Below are positions 34,177 to 41,738 of a stretch of DNA of 64,000 nt, in pieces. This stretch comes from Caulobacter sp048541825. Lineage in GTDB: Bacteria > Pseudomonadota > Alphaproteobacteria > Caulobacterales > Caulobacteraceae. Below the pieces are notes generated by a model, which searched no databases, was not told where the DNA came from, and worked only from the letters and a program-made list of their open reading frames with translations. Within the stretch, counting starts at the first letter, position 1. Each line of letters begins with the position of its first letter. The DNA is taken from NCBI RefSeq assembly GCF_048541825.1, contig NZ_CP183332.1, positions 3,162,001 to 3,226,000 on the forward strand. The letters are read 5' to 3'. Made by a program: the position numbers and the translations under genes.

Positions 34177-34205
34177 GTCACCCCGGGACTTGTTCCCGGG
34201 GTGAC
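34177..34205. repeat. Perfect 12-bp stem hairpin between convergent genes
   Basis: GTCACCCCGGGA-CTTGT-TCCCGGGGTGAC lies between the HD oxygenase stop and the 2-oxoglutarate oxygenase stop. The sequence resembles dispersed extragenic palindromes; without a T-tract it could still act as a bidirectional transcript end. The rest of 34058-34254 holds nothing else that I recognise. Confidence 0.6.
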
Positions 34206-34254
34206 GAGAACATAGAGCGCGAGGAGTCGAGCTCAGCGGCGCTTGGTATGAGGT

Positions 34255-35199
34255 CTAAACCTCGTCTGAGACCAGATGCTGCAAGACGCGCTTCTCAAGC
34301 ACCAGCAGCGCGCTGGCGTTATTGGTGCGCATGACCAGACCGGCGGCGAGCGGCCTGACGGCCTCGTGCACGGCGCGAGCCAGGCGCAGGAAGTCCGACC
34401 GCCCCCGTCCTCTGGCGCCATGCAAGGCGCAGAGCTGGCGCCAGTCGGACACAAAGTCCTCCAGCAGCATGCTGAACCGCGCCGCCCGGTCCCTGGCCTC
34501 GGCGGTGTCGGCAGCGAGCGCCAGTTCCGCGCGCAGATCGTCGACCAGCAGCTGCACTTCGGCGGCAGGCATCACCGGCGTGCGCTGGTCACCCTCGGTC
34601 AGCAATGTGGGACGCATCCCCGGGTCCCAGGCGACCGTCCGCCATTGCGCGCGCGGCGGCGCCTGTCCACGGACGAACTGCCAGAACGCTGCTGTGCCGC
34701 TGGTATCCGCGACGAGATGGATACGCTCGGCGCCGGACCTGTTTTCGACATGGTGCGGGCGCCAGTTATCGAAGATCCAGGCTTCGCCAGCGGCCATGTG
34801 CACAGATTGCCCGTCGCAGTGAAAGGCGACCTCCGGCTGGGTGAAGACCGGAATGTGCAGCCGCACCCGCGTATGCCAGTGGTAGTTGATGTCGGCGTGC
34901 TCGGGCACAGCCGCCCCCGGGGCTAGGCGCATGAGCCGCGAGCGGCTCCAGACCACGCCAAAGGCCGCCAGGGCCTGGGTTGTATAGGGCATGGCCTCAA
35001 GCCAGCGGGTTGGCAGCATCTGCCCATGAACGGAGTCGGTCTCAGCCCCGCCCGCGCTGATCAACCGCGCCGCACTGTTGCCGGGCAAGCGGTCCGGGTG
35101 TGACGTCCAGGCCTCGTCTGGCAAAGCCGCGACCTCAGCCTGCAAACGCCCGACATCGAAGAGCAGGGGGAGGTGGAAGAAGGGGCGGGAAAGTCGCAT
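34255..35199 (-). CDS. Aspartyl/asparaginyl beta-hydroxylase-type Fe(II)/2-oxoglutarate oxygenase (with C-terminal extension)
   Basis: 314 residues. The double-stranded beta-helix core is in residues ~80-170: SRSRLMRLAPGAAVPEHADI with His101-x-Asp103, RVRLHIPVF, GEAWIFDNWRPHHVENRSGA with the distal His150, and RIHLV with Arg159 for 2-oxoglutarate binding. The C-terminal ~130 residues are helical and not recognised. It begins 3 bp after the TPR-sulfotransferase and ends the TonB receptor operon. Family members hydroxylate Asp/Asn residues or small molecules; the substrate here is unknown. Confidence 0.85.
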   Translation of the reverse strand: MRLSRPFFHLPLLFDVGRLQAEVAALPDEAWTSHPDRLPGNSAARLISAGGAETDSVHGQMLPTRWLEAMPYTTQALAAFGVVWSRSRLMRLAPGAAVPEHADINYHWHTRVRLHIPVFTQPEVAFHCDGQSVHMAAGEAWIFDNWRPHHVENRSGAERIHLVADTSGTAAFWQFVRGQAPPRAQWRTVAWDPGMRPTLLTEGDQRTPVMPAAEVQLLVDDLRAELALAADTAEARDRAARFSMLLEDFVSDWRQLCALHGARGRGRSDFLRLARAVHEAVRPLAAGLVMRTNNASALLVLEKRVLQHLVSDEV

Positions 35200-35202
35200 G
35201 GG

Positions 35203-37134
35203 TCAGGCCCTGTAGCCGGCGAGCGCGTCACCCAGTCCGTCCCGCAAAGGCGCTAGCCATGGCTCGTAGGGCCGCCATTGCGCGAGGCCGTCACGGCCGA
35301 TGGGCTGGCGAACCTGCTCTGAGCTGGGCGTGCGCACGCTGCGCTGGGTCTCGTGGAAAGTCAGGCAGGCCGGCTCAAACGGCAGCCTGCAACCCTCCAG
35401 CATGCGCTGCACGCTGTCTTCAAGATCCTCGACCACATCCTCGTAGGACACCTTCAGCACCCGCCCCGGCAGCACCTCGCCCCAGTGCCTCATGAGGTCG
35501 AGATAGGTGCGATAGTGACGGGCGAGATGCTCCATGCCGTAGGTGAATTCCTGGTTGGTGGTCCCAAACAGCTGCTTGAGGTTGCTGAAGCAGCACGCCA
35601 TGGGCTCGCGGCGCACATCGATGATCGTCGAGCGCGGCAGGATGAGATGGATCAGGCCGATGTGCCAGAAATTGTTGGGCATCTTGTCGACGAAGAAGGC
35701 CTTCCCCAGCCTGCGATAGGTGCGGGTTTCGGCCAGGAAGCGCTCGCCGAGCGCCCGGACGTCCTGCGGGGTCAGGCGCAGCAGGGCCTCGGGATCCAGC
35801 GGCAAGCCGCAATCAGGATCGCGGCCGCAGATCTCGCCAGCATAGCGGTCGATTTCTGTCAGTTCCTGCGTGCCTTCCACCTGGGAATGGGAGGCCAGGA
35901 TCTGCTCGATCAAGGTTGACCCCGAACGCGGCAACCCCACGATAAAGATCGGCGCTGGATCGGCCAGACCCCAGCCCGCGCGCGCGGCAAAGACTTCGGC
36001 GGTGAAGACCTGTTTCAGTCGCAGGACGCAGGATTCCGCGACCTCGGGGCGATATCGGCTGGAGACCGCGCGGATCGCATTGCCGCGCTCGTAACATTGC
36101 CAGGAGGCTGGGTAGTCCGCCCGGTCCTCCAGCGCCTTGCCCAGCGCGAAGCTGAGATAGACGCGGTCCATGTCCTGGACGCCAGGCCGGGACTGCGCAG
36201 CGCGCATGCGCGCGATGTCATCGTCGGTGAAGCGGTAGGTCTTGAGGTTGGCCAGGCTGAACCAGGCCACGCCGTAGTCTGGCCGCGCCGCCAGGGCGGC
36301 GCGATAGTCCGCAATGGCGTCCTGTTGCCTGCCCGTGACCTTCAGGGCGTTCGCCCGCCAAAGGCGCAGATCTGCGACTTCCGCCCCCAACAAGGCTTGG
36401 TTGTCCAGCAGTCGCTCATAGAGATCGATCAGCGGCTCATGGTCGCCCAGGGCGATGCAGGCCGCGCCGTACTGCTTGAGATACTCGCGATTGTCAGGGT
36501 CGTGTTCGAGCAGGTGCTCAGCCTCCCGCCGCGCCTGCAGGGGCTTTTGCTGCTGCAAGAGCACCATGGCGTAGTCGAGGCGGGCCGCGTGATAGTCCGG
36601 GGCGCGCTCAAGCACCGACTTCAACAACGCCTCGGCCTCGCCAGGCGCCCCGCGCGCCGTAAAGATATGCGCCAGCAAGCGAAGGGCGCCAACGTTTCCA
36701 CCATCCGTGTAAAGATAGTCACGGATGACCTCCTCGGCCGAGGACAGGTCGCCATCGGCGAGCAGGCTGCTCGCCGCCACCACCGCCGGCGGAAGCTGCC
36801 TCAGCATCGCCAGATGCTGCGCGGCCGTGGCCGCCTGGGCCGCATCGCCCACCATGCGGTAGAGCTGTTCCAGCATGTCCCAGCTGGCCGGCAGAGTCGG
36901 GTTGAGGCGCACCGCCTCCCGCAGCGCCTCGATGGCGGCCGGCGCATCGCCAAGCACAACATGGCAGTGGCCGCGCTCCTGATACAGGCGGCTGAACCCT
37001 GGATGCAGGTCCTGGAGCCGCGCGAGGCTGGCCAGGGCTTCCGCGATGCGTTGGCCCGACCGCAGATCCCTGGCGTCCTGCAACAGGGCGTAGCGATCCC
37101 GAGATCCAGGGCTGGAGCTCACCGAGGGCGTCAC
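35203..37134 (-). CDS. TPR-repeat sulfotransferase
   Basis: 643 residues, GTG start overlapping the preceding hydroxylase stop. Residues ~20-380 are TPR-like helical repeats (for example ALASLARLQDLHPGFSRLYQ and EAEALLKSVLERAPDYHAAR). The C-terminal domain is a PAPS-dependent sulfotransferase: IFIVGLPRSGSTLIEQIL (5'-phosphosulfate loop near residues 400-407), and DVRREPMACCFSNLKQLF as the 3'-phosphate region. It would sulfate a glycan, lipid or protein in the cytoplasm; the TPR part may hold the protein acceptor. Confidence 0.88.
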   Translation of the reverse strand: MTPSVSSSPGSRDRYALLQDARDLRSGQRIAEALASLARLQDLHPGFSRLYQERGHCHVVLGDAPAAIEALREAVRLNPTLPASWDMLEQLYRMVGDAAQAATAAQHLAMLRQLPPAVVAASSLLADGDLSSAEEVIRDYLYTDGGNVGALRLLAHIFTARGAPGEAEALLKSVLERAPDYHAARLDYAMVLLQQQKPLQARREAEHLLEHDPDNREYLKQYGAACIALGDHEPLIDLYERLLDNQALLGAEVADLRLWRANALKVTGRQQDAIADYRAALAARPDYGVAWFSLANLKTYRFTDDDIARMRAAQSRPGVQDMDRVYLSFALGKALEDRADYPASWQCYERGNAIRAVSSRYRPEVAESCVLRLKQVFTAEVFAARAGWGLADPAPIFIVGLPRSGSTLIEQILASHSQVEGTQELTEIDRYAGEICGRDPDCGLPLDPEALLRLTPQDVRALGERFLAETRTYRRLGKAFFVDKMPNNFWHIGLIHLILPRSTIIDVRREPMACCFSNLKQLFGTTNQEFTYGMEHLARHYRTYLDLMRHWGEVLPGRVLKVSYEDVVEDLEDSVQRMLEGCRLPFEPACLTFHETQRSVRTPSSEQVRQPIGRDGLAQWRPYEPWLAPLRDGLGDALAGYRA

Positions 37135-37760
37135 CGCGCGACGCCGGCCAGCAGGAACGGCTCCAGCCAGCTGGGTTCCGGCTGGTCGGCGTCGTAGTAC
37201 TCGAAGATCAGATGGACGCGGTCGGTATCACCGTCGTTGCGCACCCAGTGCGGGCCGAGGTTGTTGACCTCCACCGCCTCGCCCGGCGGGAAATGGTGTT
37301 CGCCGCCGCCGAAGAAGGACACCACCTGCGGATTGGTCGACAGCGGCACATGGATCTTGTGCGGCCACTTGGCGGCGGGGTTGGCGTCGATATGGGGGTG
37401 GATCACCCCGCCCGGCCGCATCCTTGCCAACATCACCCGCGGAAACACTCCGCGCGCATAGCCATAGTCGCCGACGGCCTGAGCCAGCACCGGCTCCAGC
37501 AATCCGCGCCATTGCGGCCAGGCCGCGCGATCGTGCGAGCTGCGCCAGTCACGGGGACTGTCGATAAACCGGAAAACGATGTGGGAGGTCGCGTCCAGCA
37601 CCTCAAATCTGTTGGGCTTGCTGGCGTTCTCTGCGGCCCAGAGGTCCTCGGGAATCGCCAGAGCGGCCGCCTGCAGCGCGGCGATGTCCACTGGCCCGAG
37701 CTTGCGGACGCCGGTCGTCTTGCGCGGGTTGGCGGCAGGCGCAAAAGGGGGCGCGTTCAT
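37131..37760 (-). CDS. Aspartyl/asparaginyl beta-hydroxylase-type Fe(II)/2-oxoglutarate oxygenase (short form)
   Basis: 209 residues. The core shows VMLARMRPGGVIHPHIDANP with His123-x-Asp125 as iron ligands, HKIHVPLSTNP, GEAVEVNNLGPHWVRNDGDT with the distal His171, and DRVHLIFEYY with Arg181. It is compact, a catalytic domain only. It overlaps both neighbours by four bases, so it is co-translated between a small sulfotransferase and the TPR-sulfotransferase. It shares fold but little sequence with the second oxygenase of the operon. Confidence 0.87.
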   Translation of the reverse strand: MNAPPFAPAANPRKTTGVRKLGPVDIAALQAAALAIPEDLWAAENASKPNRFEVLDATSHIVFRFIDSPRDWRSSHDRAAWPQWRGLLEPVLAQAVGDYGYARGVFPRVMLARMRPGGVIHPHIDANPAAKWPHKIHVPLSTNPQVVSFFGGGEHHFPPGEAVEVNNLGPHWVRNDGDTDRVHLIFEYYDADQPEPSWLEPFLLAGVAR

Positions 37761-38395
37761 CGCACGTCTTCGAAGCTGTAGCCGAACAGGTCCAGATCCT
37801 GGGCGTAGCGGGCGGCGACGCCGTCGATCAGGTCCTGATCGTAATAGTGACGATAGTCGCCGTGACGGCTGCCGTTGACGCGGTCCAGAGGGCGGGAGGG
37901 AATGCCGATGCGCGCGCAGATCGTATCATACGACCCCTGCATATCCTCGACGTGGCCGATGTGGTCGGCCATCAGGGTCTTGCCGTCCTCGCCCAGCAGA
38001 AGCGAGGCCTGTGGCTGGAACAGGATATGGTGTTCCGGCGGCTTCTCGAAAAGAAAGTGACGCATGACCGCCTGCGGTTGCTGCTCAAAGACGTCGCCGC
38101 CCCGCAGCATGAAGGCGCAGTACGAGACGAAGCGATCGAACGGATTGCGCACGAAGGCGAACTTGAAATAGCCGCTGAAGGCCTCCTCGCCGAGATAGGG
38201 GCGCACCTGCTGCAGAGACAGGTGGCCATGCCGGATCGCCGCCAGATCCTGCCAAGGGAAGCGCTTGTCGACGAACAACCCGACCTGCTCCAGGTCGCCG
38301 TCGCTCAAGTGCTCGCGCAGGGCCTGTCGCACGGCATGGGTCCCGGTCTTGGGCACGGCTGCGAAGATGAAGCGATGGCTGTGGGAAACAATCAT
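37757..38395 (-). CDS. Sulfotransferase family 2-like protein
   Basis: 212 residues. IFAAVPKTGTHAVRQAL matches the 5'-phosphosulfate-binding loop (PKTGT) and FAFVRNPFDRFVSYC the 3'-phosphate-binding element (RNPxxRxxS) of carbohydrate sulfotransferases related to chondroitin/HNK types. The C-terminus GYSFEDVR resembles that of bacterial relatives. First gene after the TonB receptor; an intrinsic terminator hairpin lies in the 74-bp gap between them. Confidence 0.87.
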   Translation of the reverse strand: MIVSHSHRFIFAAVPKTGTHAVRQALREHLSDGDLEQVGLFVDKRFPWQDLAAIRHGHLSLQQVRPYLGEEAFSGYFKFAFVRNPFDRFVSYCAFMLRGGDVFEQQPQAVMRHFLFEKPPEHHILFQPQASLLLGEDGKTLMADHIGHVEDMQGSYDTICARIGIPSRPLDRVNGSRHGDYRHYYDQDLIDGVAARYAQDLDLFGYSFEDVR

Positions 38396-38412
38396 GTTGC
38401 AGGGACACCCAG

Positions 38413-38446
38413 AAAAAGCGCCCCACCTCTGATGAAGGTGGGGCGC
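38413..38446 (-). terminator. Rho-independent terminator between TonB receptor and sulfotransferase genes
   Basis: On the minus strand a perfect 11-bp stem (GCGCCCCACCT / AGGTGGGGCGC) is followed directly by TTTTT. It starts 24 bases beyond the receptor stop and ends 18 bases before the sulfotransferase ATG, thus inside the putative operon. This predicts strong receptor expression with limited readthrough to the modifying enzymes. Confidence 0.8.
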
Positions 38447-38469
38447 AAAGTCTAAAACAAGCGGTGGCC

Positions 38470-41256
38470 TTAGAACTTGTAGCTAAGCCCAACCATGTAG
38501 GTCGAACCGCTCTGGTTCTGGTTGTAGAGATATTGGTTCTGGCCCCAGAACTGCGTGTCCTCCTGGTTCGTCAGGTTGATCCCGTTCAGCGTGAGCTGCA
38601 GTTGATCGGTGACGTTCAGGAAGGCCGAGGCGTCCACATAGGTCGACCCCTCGAAGCCGCGCGTGCTGGCGCTCATGACACTGTCGCTGTTCCCGGAGAA
38701 CCAGCGATTGCGGTGGCTCATCGACCCGCGGACACCCCAGCGCGCGGTCTCGTAGTAGAGCGTGGCGTTATAGCTGGTGTTCGAGATGCCGGTGAGCGCC
38801 TCGTCAGCGTCCACATAGGTGTAGTTGGCCACCGCACCCAGCTTGTCGAACGGCGCCGGCAAGAACGAGAACTGGCCCTGCGCGGCCAGTTCCACACCGG
38901 TCAGCTTCTTGGTGCCGGTGATGTTGACCGGCATCGAGAACTCTTTGACGATCGTATTGGCCGTGGCGCCCGGGATCGTGGTGAACGGGACGCCAGTCTG
39001 GCTGAACGGGACGTTCTCGAGGGTTTTCGAGCCAATGAAGTTCTTGATGCTCTTCTGGAACACGCTGGCCGAGAGCAGGCCGTCCACGCCGAAGTAGTAT
39101 TCCGCCGCGAAGTCCAGCGTGTTGTCCTTGTAGGGCTCAAGGTTTGGATTGCCGCGCGACGCCGAGATGTCGCCGCTATCCGAATTCTGGAACGCGCTGC
39201 CCTTGGCCGCCATCGACCCCAGGCCTGGACGGTTGAGGTTCTGCGTGGCGGAGAAGCGCACCAGCACGTCCGGCGTCAGCTCCAGCACCGAGTTCATGGC
39301 CGGCAGCACGCCTGAGTAGCTGCCCTCGACGTCCGTCGTGCCCAGATAGGCGTAGCTGTCGCCCTGGATCCAGCCGGTGCTGTGGGTGTCGGTCTGATAG
39401 CCCCGCAGGCCGATGTTACCGCGGAAGCGCTTGCCGAAGAGGTCGGTATCCCAGTCCGCCTGCACATACTCGGAGACGGTCTTTTCCGAGGTCTCGTAGA
39501 CGTTCTCGATGTCCTGGAGCGCGCCGCCCGTACCGTCCTTGTTGGGACCAAAGCGGTGGTACTCGTTGTACTTCGCAAAGGCCTTGGCGTAGTCGCCGAC
39601 CAGCCACGAGCCGAACTCGTTGGTGAACACGGAGGTGACGTCGGCAACGGCCGTCCCGCGCATCTTGGTCCGGGTTCCATTGACGTTGTCGTCATAGAAC
39701 AGGTCCCGGCCGCCTTGCGTGAACTTGTGGTAGGCCACGCCGGCCCGCAGGGTCCAAACCTCGTTCAGCACGTACTGGGCGTCCAGCACGCCTTCCTGCA
39801 GTTCCGACTGATTGTTGAAGCCGCGATAGTAGAAGGAGTCCATCGCGTAGTTGGCAGGATTTGTGGCGTCGAAGTTCGGGTAGGAGAACGTCGCCGACCG
39901 GCCATCGCTGCCATAGTTGGCAATCAAATTGCCCTTGGCGCGCATATAAAGCTTGTCGTCAGAGGGCGTCTCATAGGTCGACTTCTCGTAGCCGACATGC
40001 CCGTCGATCGTGAGGCGATCGGTGAGGTCCCACTTGCCGGTCAGCGCCACCTGGTCGAAGCGGTTTTCGTTCAGCGAGCGGCGATGCTCGCTGCCGAAGG
40101 TGGTGCCCGTGACATCAGTCAGGGTCACGTAGTTGCTGTTGTCCCAGGCCAGGTTGTTGATGACGGACGCCTTCTGGAAGGCGCTCGGCCAGACCGTGCT
40201 GGCGACGGTGTCGAACGCGACCGACCCGGTCGATGCGAGCGGCCGCGTGGCAAGGTGCAGTTCGTCGCGATGCGTGGTGTACTCGCCGTGCAGCACATCA
40301 AGCGTCAGCAGCAGGTTGTCCATCGGACGCCACTGCACAGCGCCCGTCAGGCCCAGACGCTCCTGCTTGGAATTCCACGAGGATATGCGGTTGCCGTCAG
40401 CAAAATAGAGATCGCCCGACAGGAACTTGGCCTGCTGCGCCGTGCTCAGCTTGGAAATGTTCAGGCCTTTGGTGACCAGGCCCTGAAGGGTTCCCGCGCT
40501 GGGGCGCGAATAGTTGTAGGTGTTGTGGCCCTGTTCGGTCGTTTGGCGCTTGCTGTAGGCGACCGAGAAGGCGACGCCGAACTTGTTGTCCCAGTTCTGG
40601 CTGAACAAGGCCGCAATGCGCGGCTGGGCGTCTTCGGTGTATTCGTTGGTTCCGAGCTTGAGCGACACTGCGCCCTTTGACCCCGACGCGTAGTCAAACG
40701 GCTTGCCGGTGAACAGGCCGACCGTACCGGCCATGCCGCCCTCGTTCTGGGCCGCCTGGAAGGTCTTTTCGACCTCCACGCGGGAGAACAGTTCCGAGGC
40801 GAAAATGTTGAAGTCGAAGGCGCGGTCGCGCGAACGCTGGCCGCGGCTGTCCTGGGCGGAGTCGACGTTACCCAGCACTTCCATGCCATTGAGTTGCACG
40901 CGGGCGAAATCTGGACCCAGGCCCCGCAGCGAGATCCGCCGGCCTTCGCCCGCTTCCCGGGTGATCTGAACGCCCGGCAGGCGCTGCAGCGATTCAGCCA
41001 GGTTGAGTTCCGGGAACTTCGCCATGTCCTCGGCGACGATCACGTCCTTCTGGATGACCGAATCCCTCTTGATGGCGCGGGCGTCGCTGAGCGACTTGCG
41101 GTAGCCGGTGACGACAACTTCGTCGACCAGATCGCCAGAAGCCTGCTGCGCGAGCGCGGCCGATGAATGCGCTCCAGCAGCCAGCACCGCAACGGTGGCC
41201 AGCAAAAAGCTCTTGAGATGCGGGCGCGTGGCCCGAGCAGGATATCGCTTAAACAT
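38470..41256 (-). CDS. TonB-dependent receptor (Xanthomonas/Caulobacter type), head of the hydroxylase/sulfotransferase operon
   Basis: 928 residues from ATG 41256, which has GAAGGA upstream and a signal peptide (LKSFLLATVAVLAAGAHSSA, cleavage after ALA). The TonB box DEVVVTGYRKSL, the plug FPELNLAESLQRLPGVQITR and RRISLRGLGPDFARVQLNGM are typical of the large Xanthomonas/Caulobacter receptor family that takes up oligosaccharides and other bulky nutrients. The last residues (MVGLSYKF) give the usual C-terminal Phe. A TGGT-N4-ACCA palindrome lies 18-33 bases upstream of the ATG, so it is probably controlled by the GntR protein. Confidence 0.93.
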   Translation of the reverse strand: MFKRYPARATRPHLKSFLLATVAVLAAGAHSSAALAQQASGDLVDEVVVTGYRKSLSDARAIKRDSVIQKDVIVAEDMAKFPELNLAESLQRLPGVQITREAGEGRRISLRGLGPDFARVQLNGMEVLGNVDSAQDSRGQRSRDRAFDFNIFASELFSRVEVEKTFQAAQNEGGMAGTVGLFTGKPFDYASGSKGAVSLKLGTNEYTEDAQPRIAALFSQNWDNKFGVAFSVAYSKRQTTEQGHNTYNYSRPSAGTLQGLVTKGLNISKLSTAQQAKFLSGDLYFADGNRISSWNSKQERLGLTGAVQWRPMDNLLLTLDVLHGEYTTHRDELHLATRPLASTGSVAFDTVASTVWPSAFQKASVINNLAWDNSNYVTLTDVTGTTFGSEHRRSLNENRFDQVALTGKWDLTDRLTIDGHVGYEKSTYETPSDDKLYMRAKGNLIANYGSDGRSATFSYPNFDATNPANYAMDSFYYRGFNNQSELQEGVLDAQYVLNEVWTLRAGVAYHKFTQGGRDLFYDDNVNGTRTKMRGTAVADVTSVFTNEFGSWLVGDYAKAFAKYNEYHRFGPNKDGTGGALQDIENVYETSEKTVSEYVQADWDTDLFGKRFRGNIGLRGYQTDTHSTGWIQGDSYAYLGTTDVEGSYSGVLPAMNSVLELTPDVLVRFSATQNLNRPGLGSMAAKGSAFQNSDSGDISASRGNPNLEPYKDNTLDFAAEYYFGVDGLLSASVFQKSIKNFIGSKTLENVPFSQTGVPFTTIPGATANTIVKEFSMPVNITGTKKLTGVELAAQGQFSFLPAPFDKLGAVANYTYVDADEALTGISNTSYNATLYYETARWGVRGSMSHRNRWFSGNSDSVMSASTRGFEGSTYVDASAFLNVTDQLQLTLNGINLTNQEDTQFWGQNQYLYNQNQSGSTYMVGLSYKF

Positions 41257-41273
41257 GAGTGTCCTTCGCCCCA

Positions 41274-41289
41274 ACTGGTATGAACCAGT
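41274..41289. promoter_or_regulatory. Operator candidate ACTGGTATGAACCAGT
   Basis: Palindromic six-base arms (ACTGGT / ACCAGT) around a four-base centre, immediately upstream of the TonB receptor start codon. The TGGT-N4-ACCA core is shared with the sites at 33390 and 41525. Its arms equal those of the DasR-type consensus of HutC-family regulators. Confidence 0.65.
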
Positions 41290-41524
41290 CAGACTAAAGC
41301 AGCGAGCGACGACACCCGCGTGACAGCGCCGCTCCGCACGGCGCAATTCGTCCATTCTGCGCCGCACGTCAGGTCGATTATGGCCCTACAGGGATGACTT
41401 TAGAGGGCGGTGAGCGCTCCATCGGCCCGTTCGCCCGGCGCCTTGACGCCCCTGAACGCCCAGACTTCGCTGCTCATTTGGCCAACGGCGCACAGTCGCA
41501 AAACTGCCAACTTCACGTGATATT

Positions 41525-41538
41525 TGGTCTATACCAAT
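41525..41538. promoter_or_regulatory. Operator candidate TTGGTCTATACCAA
   Basis: Same TTGGT-N4-ACCAA arms as the site next to the GntR gene, located in the 482-bp divergent region between TonB receptor and phosphodiesterase. The rest of 41257-41738 has no credible gene; a 72-codon frame starting within this site is Arg/Pro/Ala-rich and probably spurious. Confidence 0.7.
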
Positions 41539-41738
41539 AATCAGTCGTTGGACGATCGCAGCATGAGTCCAACAGATAAGCGGGCCCTGAAGGCCTTGCC
41601 GCCAAGGCGCGGACCATCGCGGCCGGCGGCGACGAGGCGCAGCCGCGCCGGCGCTGGCGCGCTGATCGACGCCGCCGCCACGCCTACCTTCGCGCTGGCT
41701 GCACCTCCCATCCCCAGCCCTGATTTCTGGAGTGCGTT

